Below, one piece after another: positions 38,085 to 51,175 of a DNA stretch of 64,000 bases. Position 1 is the first letter of the stretch. Each line of letters starts with the position of its first letter. The notes beneath the pieces are model-generated. The model was not told the origin of the DNA. It did not search any database and saw only the letters and a program-made list of their open reading frames with translations. The stretch covers positions 30,668-94,667 of the forward strand of contig JBAMDO010000221.1 in assembly GCA_037074765.1 (NCBI GenBank), read 5' to 3'. The stretch is from Mansonella perstans. Lineage: Eukaryota > Nematoda > Chromadorea > Rhabditida > Onchocercidae. The translations under genes and the position numbers were made by a program.

Positions 38085-39981
38085 CTTAAAAACCTGCTCA
38101 TGTGTTTTGATAATCATTATGGTACTCCTTATTTAAATAGTAATTTTTTTAATCCAAGTAAATCTAATATTTTAAAATTCATTTTAGCATTAAATTAAAT
38201 TAACAAATATTTGAAATAGAACTCGCCGATTTCTATAATAGAAAGTAATAGTAGGTGGAAAATATGAAGTGACCATATCTCCATGATCGAAAGGTGGAAT
38301 AGAAAATAACCAAATTTGCTGAGATCTAGAATACTTGCAGCAGTTAAATTGGGATTTCATATTACGGAACTAGTCAGAAGAAACAGTTTATTTTGTTAGA
38401 AGATGTTTCAGGAAATTCAGGTATTCCATGACAATAAACATGAAAAGCTTCAACTGTAAAATATATTCTAAAAAATCTATATTCTAAAAAAAGGAAGCAA
38501 AGATGCAAAAACGTTGTTTTCGACGCATATATTCTCTTAATATCACCTGAATTGCCCAAAAACGAAATTAAACCGATCAGTTTACCATAATCTTCCCTCC
38601 GATTCCTGTTCCTCCATCATGCAAATAAGAAAACCAATTTTCGGAGTTATGAAAAAAAGAAATAAGGGAAAGAGGACTAACATAATCGGCATTGCCCTCA
38701 ATCCAAATCAGATCAATAGCCATTATAAATATCCAAATCTGTGGTAATAAATGAAAGGAATCGATAACCAGTTCTTAGTTTTCACCATATTCAAACTTTT
38801 CTTCATGGGCAAAATGAAAATGAGTGATCATTTTGTATAATTTAAAATAATTATCGCAGGCCTCTTCACAGCTCTTTTTTCACTCTTACAATTACAAAAC
38901 TTTTTTCCCAGAAAATGAGAATTTTTTTCATTTGATATTAGTTTTTTTTTTTGAAGAATTGAGTTTTTCATGATTCCATCGCTAGACTTTTTCCAAATAT
39001 TCTTCAAGGTCATTAACGCACTCATTCAAAATTTCATTAAAAAACAATATATATATATGTCTAGGAAACGATCGTAATTTGAAGATTTTGGATCACTGAA
39101 CCATTTAAATTCCATTGTTTTGAATAGGTAATGAATAGAATGAGCAAATGAGCCTACTTCTATATTAAATCAAACTCCATTCGATTAATTTCATAATCTT
39201 TCATGGATTGTCGAACTGCAAAAATCATTGGAAATATGTTGAAAAAAAGAAATTTCTTCCTGCATCATTGATTGTGGAAGGTTTTTTTTGTAATAATGAA
39301 GGTTTTTTTTTTTGCAATAATTTTGGACTTCTGAAGATATAATTAATATTATTAAATCATTGCAGAAATTAAATACAATTGTTCATATCACTATATTCGT
39401 TATTTGCTCGTAACTGTGCAAGATTCTCGATTACTCAAAGTGTATCTTCTATAAGATTTAGTATCGATTTACTTAGTCAGCTTGTATTAAAATGCTATAA
39501 AATTATGCTGTTTAAAGCAAGTTTAAAATGCCAACACTTTAACAAAGTTTTTTTACACTCATTTTAAACTCACTTCTTAAATCAGTAGAACTTCAGGTCT
39601 TGCTATCAGGAAAATATTGACCGCATTACTCCTATCAGATATCAGATATGAATTAGAACAGTAGCAAGAGATTTAAAGTAATTAACCATGCAAAAACATC
39701 TGTAGGAATGTTAAAATTTGTGATATTTATCTAAGTCGAGTAGCACCTAAAGAAAAAGGCATACAGAATTTAAATTGCAATAGTTTTATTTCTTTCATTA
39801 TTTGAAAAAACAAAGTTTGCAAGATACTAACTTCGTATGTTAAATTCATTTAAATTTACTAGTGGGTAAAATTATAATGAAAAATCATAAAGTTAACGTC
39901 GTTATACAGTACATGTATGTCTTTTATCAGTATTTTGCTGGCAATTTTGAAGTATAAAATACATCTTTATTTCATGCGTTT

Positions 39982-40022
39982 CAGTAGTAGCAATCGCTCT
40001 TAGAGAGCGATTGCTACTACTG
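39982..40022. repeat. Perfect 19-bp inverted repeat with 3-base loop
   Basis: The left arm is CAGTAGTAGCAATCGCTCT, the spacer is TAG, and the right arm is the exact reverse complement. A 19-bp perfect stem is well above chance for local AT-rich DNA, and the stem itself is not AT-rich. The loop is too short for a normal miRNA precursor. It may be a palindrome, a small foldback repeat or a structured site. Confidence 0.8.
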
Positions 40023-43000
40023 TACAATCATTCAAATTTTTGAACTTTCTTGAATCGTTTTCAGAATTCGAACAATTAATTGAATTACATTAATTATTGT
40101 GGAATGCGAAGGTGAAGAAGGAAGAAGAAGACATATGATTGAAAAAAAACAAGTTTAAAATGCTTTAATAGCAGAAAAGGTAGAAGAGTCATTTTATGCC
40201 AAAAAAGTCAGTGTAAAGCTAGTCACAATGAAAAAAATTATCTTTATATGATCTATTTTCATTTGAATAATTCAAATTTGCAAAATTGTCACAAAATCCC
40301 AGCATGCGCATTTAGATCTAAGATTGGAAATTTACTTCTGTTAAATTTTAATCCTATCCTATACTTACTGTAAATGATAGCTACAACACCAAGAAAGCAA
40401 ATCAAAAAAAAAACGTCAATTTAAAAAAGGTGCAAATCATTTCTTCAAATTTTGTGGAATACAAGGCAGAAAACAAAGGATGATCACGCCAAGCTTGAAT
40501 TACATTAAAATGACATGCAAAGACTGCAGTACTATTTCTAAAATAAAAAATTAATTTGCTTTTCCGTTGAAAAGTTCAGTGATGAAACATAGGAAGATAA
40601 TGATTGATTTGAATATGAATAAAAAAGAAACAAACATGGTAAGTAAATATGATCGAAATATTTAATGGCCAATTGAAAACCTTCATGCAGTTCTTACCGT
40701 TTTTTTGATATGTGGAAGTTATTAAGAAGAATTTCAGATCCGGTAGAAGGATGAATGAAGAAGCATAAATATAGCTGGATTTCCAGGCCTGTCCTGAATA
40801 AACAATTATGCAAAGCTTGCTATTGTCTCCTTATTTTTAGCGAAAATTTTCTAAAAAAGTAATTTGATTTGATTCTGATAATTTTACAAATTAGCTTCAT
40901 TCGTCAAAAAATGTTCATAATGAAGATATTTTGCTGGTAATGTTATTTGATATTTACTAATCGGTTAATTGACCAATTATTTAAGCAGATTTTGCTTTAA
41001 TTCTTCCTTGTAAACAACAACAATTTTGCAGAATTTCGAATTTTGCTACATCATTCCTTTCTAATCCCAAAAAAAGTAAACTTGTTTTGTTCCAATTTTT
41101 CTCAAGTTTCCAGTGTCTAGAACACTATTTTTATCTTCTTATTCACGGTAACTGTCACTTGGATAAACACTCGAATTATCTACGATTACCTACTGATCTT
41201 TTTATTCAGACAAGAATTTTAGAATCTCTCTTCTTGTTGGAGATCTTTAAAAAAAGGATTGCAATGTTATTCAGAAATCCTTGTCAATTATTGATTAAAG
41301 ACCCATATTTGCTCTTTGCTCTACATTTGAATTCGTAGTTCCTCATTTAATATTGTTATAACATTAGGTAAATTTGAACTAAAATTGAAGTTTGAGAAAG
41401 TGAATGAATTTGATAGTTATTTAACATCTTTTACACCACTTTTTTCATCCTATCAAGTGTAAGTTATAACCAAATTGTATTTACTAAAATGTAAGAAAGA
41501 GTAAAAGTATGTCAGATCAAATGTATCAATAGGAGAAAACAACAATGCTTCAAGCCTTTGAAGTTCAATATTTTGATGTAATTTGGATGGCGCTAAAAGA
41601 TCTAACTGCAGTGTTAAAAATCGGATGAAAGAATTGTGATAAGGGCCTAAATTTAGAGAGGGAAGGAGAAGAGAAAGAACGACAAAACGTCGACTGGCAA
41701 GCTTTTTTCCAGAAAGGAGAAGTGATTGTGATAATGCATGAAAAAATATTCGCAATAATTAATTTTTGTTGAAAACAGAGATAAATATGCAACAGCTCTG
41801 CATTTGTTTGATACTTTTCAAGCTTCTCGTAGCTTGCTCGACTTTTTCATTTCTGCACAACTTTTAAAATACTGCAGGAATACAGTAACAAAGATTAACT
41901 TCATGTTCAAATGACTTTATATTATTTCTATTAAATAACGTTTATTAGCTAAAGCACACTTGTTATTTCTCAAAATCCAAAACATCAATTTTTGTAAAGG
42001 ACAGAAGAAAATAGTGCGAGAACTTTGTCATTATAAGATTGTTTTGTAAAAAGTCTTGTAAAAAAAAAAAAAAAATCTTGTAAAAAAACATTCTTTAAAG
42101 CTCTAACTGATGATAGTATCTTCTACGGTTTCTTCCTTAATATTCTAAGAATGTGTATAGCCTATTAATGTAGATAGATCTTAGTAATCTCTATCAGGAC
42201 TAGGCAGTTATTCATCAACATAGTCAATCTACATTTCTGTAGTATGCAGAAAATATCACAATTAGTCATGGCATTTTAATGCAATGCAGAAAAATTCGTT
42301 GTTCTTAGACGGAATTTCTCATTGTTGGTAATAAATGCATATTTTTGATATTTGAATTCTGCAATCAGTCAATGGCAAAATAATTTGATATTTAATGCAT
42401 TGTTGTCGGTTTCACTGAAATTTCAGTTGAAAGTTAAGTATGACCAACTGTGGAGTTGAATTTTTTTAATTCCTTTGAAAGTATTATGATTAGGAACTTA
42501 ACATTTATTAAAGACAAAAACTGATACTTTTTACAGATGCTTGTCGACTTCATAAATGATGTTGAAATCCGCAATAAAGTCAATCGCTTCTTTATTTTAT
42601 AGATTTTTTGAATAGATGTTATTGCTTTGAGATTAATAACTTAAATCGGTGTAAGGAAAAAAATCCCTTTTCCGAAAAGTTAAATTCTTTAAAAAGATAG
42701 TTGTCTTTAAAGAGCTCAAATCATCGCTAAATTCAGTCATTATTAATTCATCAAATTTAAATGAATTTTTCATCTGACAGTTTAACCGAATACAAATTAG
42801 CTTATTCTGTCATTCGTATGCAAAATAAAGAAATTACCGTAAAATTAAAACAGCTTCTCTTTTCTCTATCTATTTAGTATTAATAGCTGCATAATGACTT
42901 CGATGCGCAAAATAACATATTTCGGGAAGAAACACTTAAATCAAAATTAATGGTATACCATTGAGTTTCATCGAAAATTCGGTAGAAAATGTAAGGTTGC

Positions 43001-43375
43001 TGATAGAAGAAATACTTGAGTAATTTGTTTTTATCTAATAAATTAAAATTTAGCTTACTCTCCACATTAATTTCATGTCCTGTGCCGTGCTTATTTGAAT
43101 CCCTCCGTTTTCTCCTCCTATTCAACACAATTTTCCATTTTCTGTAAACTTCTTCAAAAATGAAGTTTAGGCCAAGTTTACTCTGAAATTAATACTATCA
43201 TTGAACCATGGACAACATTCGGATATATTTCTGATTTTTTACTGTAAGCAAGTCACCACTTATGAGCTGTTTAGGTCTTTTTGGAATCTACTGCCAATTT
43301 CATTATATCATCATCTTGTATCTTCTCAAGAATCTAAAAGATTTTGAGCGTCATGTGAACAATAAGCTAATCTGT

Positions 43376-43377
43376 CA

Positions 43378-43420
<43 letters not shown>

Positions 43421-43421
43421 A
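43376..43421. repeat. (AC)n dinucleotide microsatellite
   Basis: The tract is an AC/CA run of about 46 bases interrupted twice by T (ACATACAC). It is simple sequence, probably length-polymorphic. Confidence 0.95.
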
Positions 43422-46207
43422 GATTTCAATCTAATTGGTATGAGTCTTAATTAGTGGGAGCATTACTACTGTAAGCCAGTCTTGATGGTTTCACAAGATA
43501 AATTTAGCTGTCTATTTCACGGCCAATTTCTAATATCATTTTTTAATCTATTTTCTGGATCAACTCAGATTTCACTATTAGTTTTCGTTTGCAAAATTTT
43601 TTTCTAATTTTCATTTTAATTTAGTAATTTATTTAGGTATGATATTACTTTGTATCATTCTGTTCTAAAATTTGTCAGCTTGAGAAACTTTGTTTTTCGA
43701 AGTCTGATGTTAATTTAATATGCTGCAAAGAGCGGGGAACTCAAAACTGTAATGTTTCACTTCATCGGTTTTGCTTTTTGATTAATCTCATTTTCCCATG
43801 TTGCTGACTGACAGCTAAGCGCATTTAAGTTGCTAGAAAACGTCCCATTTTTTACAATGATTTTCTTTTCAACTTCTGAAAATGAAAATACCAAGTAATT
43901 TGGAGCAATCAATTCGAGAATTGTTTTTACTAAGCTCGGGAATTATTAAATCTTCTGGCATCGTAGAATTGACTTGGAAATTTTATTTGCATGCAAAGAT
44001 TTTAAAAGAATGTTACTAACACGTTATCGTTGAAAAAAATCATGTTCTGCATATTTGTTACCACGTTGGAAGTTATCTCAGGGCGTACCATATTTGTATA
44101 GCTGCGAATTTATCTAATCGGACCAGTCAGAGGCGACCGAAATTCGGAATAAGAATTTGCGGCCGGTTTGACTTGTTTGTACAACAACAACAATATTGAT
44201 GTCTCTCGGTCGTTATTGTTATAACAAGTAGATTTACCTTTTGCTATAATTGTCATGCCATTTTCGAGACATTTCAAATTGACTTCATTTTTGGTTGAAG
44301 TAAAGCAGTTGCGTATAACTTGCCCTACGAAGTATATACCTTCTTCATTCTCTCACATTACACTCGTTATTACAAAAGTACATAATAAATGACCTGATTC
44401 ACTTCATGGCGTTTTTTTTTCATGGCGATTCCATGGCTCCAATCGTATTTTGTTCAAAAAAAAAGGAGTAAGAAAGAGTAACGTTTTGTGTTTTCAAAAA
44501 TTTATTATTTCTGAAAGAAAAATTAGATGTGTATGGATTTCATAGCCTATCACTTCATTTTTTTCTACTATATTGTTGGTTCATATTACTAATTCATTTA
44601 TTTGCTACTTCCATAATTTGTTTTTCCTACTTTTAGTATGAGTTAATCAAACTTAAATTCACTTTTATATGGAATAGGACATCAAACAGTTTCATATTGA
44701 AAAAAGATTAAAAATGGAACCATGGAACCGATTCTGATGTAAATTTCATCATTTCCTAACATTTATGATTCCGTAACAAAAACTCGGAAAAACAACATTT
44801 TTTGAAGCTTCTATTTTCCTACTAATTTTCTATATTTCAAATATTCAAAAATCTTAAATTTTCAAAATCAGGTAAGGAAATGAGTGTTTCGTAGCACAAA
44901 TGAGCCAATTTCTTGCTCAAAAACTTCATTTGGTATGAAAAAAAAAAATTGTTTAGTCTGCCATAAATTCACAACGACCCTGGACACCCATGAATTTTCG
45001 GAATGTTTAAAAGCTTAATTAGAGGAGAATGGAGAGGCTATGTTACACATTTTTGCCCAATTTTTAAATTGCTTCTGGGAAAAATTTCAATAAAAATCAT
45101 TAAAGTCCTAGGAAATTAAATCTCAAAATCATCCGGTGTCTAGATACAAAGAAGAATAGTGAAAAGTAAATAAAGCTTAGCGCATCCAATACATAATACT
45201 TATAAGTCACCCGTGTTAGATTAATTCTATCATTCACAAATTTCTCGGAAAAGTTGTCATTATCAAAATTTTAAAAGAGTTGGATACATATAATATTTCG
45301 CGCGTTGTTCCCATCATCTCATATATCATTTTGATATTATCAGACTTTGTTATATAGTGCATCAAGGCCTTCTTAATTTGCATAAATCAGGGACTGTGAC
45401 AAGAGAAGTGACGTTTCTCTACCATCTTCATCATGTTTATTTGAATAGACAAAATTGACTTCAAATCAAGGTTGATTAGCTATGAAAGATGGCAAACAAC
45501 ATGTCAAAAATGTTTTGTTCTAACGCCAATCAAATCCCAATCGTCCTTTTCCACGACTGCTTCAGACCCTTTAAATTCGATGAGCAGAATGACTTTTTAT
45601 TTGAAATATTTCTCTACGTGCCACTTTTCTCATAAGCCTGCCTCCTTCGTCAACAGTGTTCATTTTAAATCATTTTATGTGACTTTTTTCACCTATTTAA
45701 AGCATTTTTCTGCCTATAAAGCGATTAACAAACAACTGTTTTATAAAGTCCTAAAATCTTGCAGTTTTTTTTACGGTTATAAATCAGATCGGCATGAATC
45801 CTCTATCCTAATTTATGAATTTCCTTTTACTGTTTATTTGAAATGGCGGTACGATTCTCAAATTTTTCTCTCCACATATTTGAGATAATTTGAAGGGAGT
45901 CTAAATTAAATTCAAATTTGAGAAAAATTGTTAAGAACAAAATGAAAAATAAATTTTTTTGCTAATGAAATCATCTCACTGATATTCACCTTTTATTTAC
46001 CTTTCTTTCTATAACCTTTTCCATCCCTCATATCACCATTTTTATGTCACACGAATTTGTGATAGATACGTGAATGATCGCTACTGTTTGCTGCTATTGT
46101 CATCTGCAATATTCCTTGATTCTTTTTTATTTTTATTATTAATAGTTCCGAGCTCTAATTTCTATGAAATTTTGTTTAATTTATCACCGCGAAGCATTAA
46201 ATTGAAA

Positions 46208-46248
46208 TAGCTTTCAAAGATATGAACAATTGTTATCTTTGAAAGCTA
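46208..46248. repeat. 15-bp inverted repeat with 11-base loop
   Basis: The arms TAGCTTTCAAAGATA and TATCTTTGAAAGCTA are exact reverse complements separated by TGAACAATTGT. No flanking gene is recognised. Confidence 0.7.
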
Positions 46249-49200
46249 CTCATTTCACTAAGTATGAAAAACTTCATAATGTTTTTAATTTGATGCTGCT
46301 TTTCGTGTCAAATTCCATAAAAAAGTTACCCGAAAAGTTATGGGCGTAATCTTTTTGTAAAAATTTTTTTGATAAGCTATGTGAAACTTGTCTTTAAATT
46401 ATTTAGTTTGTCAATTGTTCAAATTTAGAAGTGATTATCTAATAGTATCCATGAGATTGCATATCATAGAATCCGTTTCTTTGAAAGAATTCATTGAGAA
46501 AAAGCCGATCAAGTGCAGGATTATTTAGCAAGATGCAAGCCTTAGCATGACTCGCTCTATACACAATTATTGGATTTCTTGAATGCATTTGCATTTGCAA
46601 ATAATTTGAAGTATTGGATTTATAACAAGCTTATGCAGACTTGACCTTATTTAACAATACGAAATGCTTGAGATCACTTATTTGTGTTAAGAAATGCGTG
46701 GAGTGCAAATTTATTTAATAGGATGAAAGGATTGTTGTTGCAGCGTGAAGTTTTCCGCGTTTAGTTTAAATTATAAACCAAATAAAAGAAATAAATTGAA
46801 AAATACGAGTAATAACATTGTGGTGAAGAGTGGGTAAGTAGTTAAAGGAAAGTAAATAATCATTCAGCTCGGGTGAGCGGGTGAGTTTGGCAATAAATTA
46901 TATCCATTATATTGCTTCCGCTTCACTTCTTTTCCATTATTTCCACTTTTATAATGGAATAGGTAGGGCAGTAACCGATTGCCTGCAAATCAGACATAAA
47001 TGAATAGCAGATATAAACGAATGGCAATCCAATCACTTATTGTAAAGCGAAAGAACACAAACAGTTTATCCACGATATCCTGCCGTTCAGGAAGTTTTAG
47101 ATTTTTTATCCGTATACTCAACTTGCATATTAAGCGAATTTTAACGGAGAGAATTTGTTTTTTTCTTTTCACATGATTTCCACAAAGGAGCCACGGGACT
47201 TTCACTGCAATTCTCTACCACTGTAAAACTGAACTGTCATTAGCATCATTATGATCGGCTCCATTATTACTGTTATAATTATCTTTTTGACTGTCATTTA
47301 ATTGGCTTCTCACTTGTAACGGTTCTCACATTTGTATAATTATTAAAACTATACTTTATTTCTTGTTGATTTCATTCATTGCGCTGAATTCCCCTGATTA
47401 CTGCACATGCTTCCTTTTTATTATAAGTTATGATATGCCAGATGATTCATTTGGTGCCGATCTGGTTTTATCTCATTTTTTATCTGTCTACTTCTAACCA
47501 CTTTTTTGTACATCTGATTTGAGAGGAACATTTATGCATAATAGCAAGAAAGGAAATTTCAGAGAAAATAAACTTTGGAAGGATTAATTTAATCCTTCAC
47601 TGTGCACTTTAATTAGAACCATGCATTCCGAATTATCATTTTATGATAAAATGAACTTTGATTTTATGTGAATTTGCTTTGATAGAAGCGAGCGATACGT
47701 GACAAGATATATCTTAAAGGCTATAAACATAAAAAAAAACCACCAAATTTTCTAAATAATTTCAGATGTTTCTTGAATTGCTGAAAATTTTGATTTCTGA
47801 GAACAACAATTGTAACTCCCTCTTCTCATTCCCATTGATTTGCTTCCGCTAGCAGTTGCAAAAAAAAAGTATCATCTCTTTCTCATTCTCATCTCATCTT
47901 CTCTTACTCTGGAAACCAAAAATTTGACAAATAGCTTTTTTTCTCATTCATATTTCAACATTTTAGAACTTTGGGATATTTCTTTCTGGATCTCTTTGAG
48001 GCTCTGTTTTTATAAAATTTTGTTGCATTAGTATCAAATTTATTTCTACTGCTAGTCCTCTAATACCATTTAATTATTTGTTTTGGAATAAAAGAAAACT
48101 AAATATATATATATATTTGCTTTTGAAAACATAAATAAACATGATTGCTTTAGGAAATTCAAAGAGAAATGCAATAGCGAAAACATCCCATTTCGCACTC
48201 ACAGAGTAAACATAGGAAGCTTTTCATTTAAAAACTTCATTTGTATTGAATTCTGGTTAAATTCTATTTTTTATCTCCTAACTTCCTGCTGTAACGCTTA
48301 AATGTCTATCAGTCACATAAAAAATAAAAAATATGAGAATAAGCTGAAATTAATTGTAATTTCGATCAATTGTGTTCTTCAAGATTAATAAATTCTAAAT
48401 GTGATGTACTATTTTTGGCACTAATCCTACTCTAATCATTAAAAGTAAACAATTAATGAAACGTTGTTTTAAAATAAATATTTTTGAGTAAGCTTTGCAA
48501 TAAAACATTGGACAGTACTTTGTCATTATGTATTTTCAAAATAGCACTTGCATGTTTTCTTCAACAATTACATAAGAACACATTTTCCCGTAATAATGCG
48601 TCCCTTAACTTCTAGAGAGAATGCATATAATCTAATTGACTTTATCTATATCCATTGTAATTTTTTCTCCAAGGCATTTGCTCCCACTAAGGGAAATGTT
48701 TTTACACCATACACTTCTATCATTTTTAGAAACTGCTGCAAAAATTCTGTTGTTAGTCTTAATTAGAATTTTAAATTTATAGATTAAAATCTGAAATTTC
48801 AAAGGAGCACTGTTTGTTTTATGATCATAAAAATTTTACGTAACTTCTCAAAAATTTTCCAATACTAGTTTCAAAAGAGTGCCTCTTTTCAATTTTAAAT
48901 TTCAATTTGCAAGTTTAAAATGGCACATACAAGAAATGTTTGTCTAAAAATGAATTCGAATCAAAAGTTGTTAGAAACTTAGCCAAAACATATATTTTAC
49001 CACAAATATATTTTTATTTACACAGCAATTTAAAATCGTTATCACATAGTACCCAATTCTGACATACAGTAAAAATGAAAGAGTAACTAGATCAAGCACT
49101 ATTTTGATTTCTCCTGAGTACCTAAAGCATTATAGCATTTCCTTTCTTCATTTTCATTCATTTACCAGCTGTTACTATTCTATATTATAATATGTAGTCT

Positions 49201-50019
49201 TTATTAGCAATAATTTTCGGCACTTCTGTTCAATTTTTCATTTTTCAGGAAAAACTGTCTGAACTCGAACACAAGCAATGAGAGCAGCTGAGCAATTCGA
49301 TTGGTATTTCCGATAAGCCGCAATGTTTTTGGCATTTGTTTTAATGACGGCGATATAAACTGATTCTAACAAAAAGCTAAATTGAAGTGAAGTGAAGGAT
49401 AATGCGTGGAAAGAAAAAGAGAAGTTGGTTTTCATTTACAATTACATCTTTAATAAAAGAATGAATTTGAAAACCTTGAAAATAATGTTATTTCTTCTCT
49501 TTATAAAATTCAACTCTCTTGCAAAAGCCAATTCAGCTTAATGCGCTTCTGTCGTCCATTGCAAAGTTCGTATCGTTAATGTGGCAATCTTGCTAAACAA
49601 AATTATCTTTGTAACATAGAGAAAAAGGAAAGGAAAAAAAAAGGAAGAAAAAAAAAATAAAAATATAACGAATTTTGAAAATTGCGCTTCCGAATTCGAA
49701 AGGAACTTTTCTTCCTTTATTCAAATGATTTTGATGAAGAATGTTTTTACGAAAACTTCCTTCTCTCGAAAAGTTTTGATATCTTCGAAATTCTGATTCA
49801 AATTATTCTTTCAACTCACAAAAATTTGAATTTTTTAGGATCGCTGTATTTTCTAGTGTAGCATAAAAAAACTACTCAATCCCAATTTATCTCTTTCAGT
49901 TCGTACTTTCAAAACATTAAGTGTTGTTCCTTAAATTAAATTTTCACTAGTATTCTATAACTAGTATTTCATTAGCATTCGAAATTTCTGTTGACTTTTT
50001 ACTTACAATTACGGAAAAT

Positions 50020-50078
50020 TCGATGAGATGTTAAATTAATTTGGTGAGTTCGATGAAATATTAAATTAATTTACCGAA
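50020..50078. repeat. Two tandem copies of a ~30-bp unit
   Basis: TCGATGAGATGTTAAATTAA followed by TTTGGTGAG repeats as TCGATGAAATATTAAATTAA followed by TTTACCGAA. It is a simple local duplication. Confidence 0.6.
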
Positions 50079-50759
50079 TTGATTTGGTAAATTATGTTTT
50101 TAAAAACACTTTCCACGCAAATTTAGATCTCAAATTAGCAATACTGCACGACTAACATAACTTTATTACCAATTTTGTGTGATTTTGCCCGACGCATGCA
50201 TGTACACATTTTCCACTTGAAAATTTGTCATAAAATTTTCATAAAAGAAAATTTTTCAACAATCTGCTTAGTTGTCTAAAATATAGTGGGGGAATTACTT
50301 GCGTATAACATCAGTCTTTACAGCAGTAGCAAAATAACAATGTTGGCCCATTTTGCGGGTAACATTGTTTTCTGCAATTAATTAATTGTTATTAAAAAGT
50401 TTTGTAATATGGTGGGACTATTAAGTCAAAAGCTAAAAATCATGAGCGCATTTGCTTACAACAATTGCCTTAGGAGAAAAAATTTTGTCAAAAAATTGAA
50501 AAATTCATCATTTAAATGACCAATTGAATGACAGCTTCTTCTCTCTTTAATACTCTCAGTTTTAAAATATTTCACGAAACCATTCACGGATTTTTTTTTG
50601 CCACTTGTTTCATATAAATTATGTTCATTCCTATGAGTTCCTTTCTCAGTTCACTTATTTTAATTAATTCGTATATGTCACATTTGTTCTTTTAGCACTT
50701 AATTTTTTCAAAGAAAAAGAAATAGACTATTTTTATTTTGGAATTAGCTAAAATTTTAG

Positions 50760-51175
50760 AATTAAATAAGAGCAAATTTGAAATCGAATTTTTAAAATGT
50801 CAAAGTAGCTGCGAAAATTCAGATAGAAATAGGGACGAAATTAAAAGGAATAAAAGATTCATGATCAGTCAAAGATGTTACGGAACGGCGAATGGGAACG
50901 GAGAAGAAATTGAACGAGATGGAAACGCTGATAGGAATCAAGGTGATGATGGAAAACCAAGTGAAGGTCGGGATCAAATTAAAAGCAACGAAAACATTTT
51001 AATAGATCAGAATGATCATGAAGGACCGGATAGATATGAACATAAAGTTAAGAGGAAAAGAAACGTCCTTATAAGCTTAGAACAAGGTGCTTTTACAAAT
51101 ATCAGAATTGTTCATAAATTGAACTTAATATTTCTCTCGTTGTTGCGCATTGTGTTAAATATTCAGGCTCTCTAA
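50760..51175 (+). CDS. Possible exon of a charged, repetitive protein, family unknown
   Basis: A frame of about 138 codons opens just after a 3' splice-like TTTTAG and ends at TAA (51173-51175). It is rich in Asn, Asp, Glu, Lys and Arg, unlike the Phe/Ile-rich noise frames around it. It contains a loosely repeated motif: DEIKRNKRFMISQ, DQIKSNENILIDQ and HKVKRKRNVLISLEQ, spaced by Gly/Asn/Asp-rich segments (GNGEEIERDGNADRNQGDDG). The KR and KRKR sites could be processing sites of a precursor, but no amidation pattern follows. The hydrophobic end after residue 115 may be read-through past a donor near 51088. No upstream exon was found. Confidence 0.35.

Noticed and set aside
45472..45888. 138-codon plus-strand open frame
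   Set aside because: It starts only with TTG, is Phe/Ser/Tyr-rich like the noise frames, has no domain or good splice sites, and lies in a gene-poor stretch.
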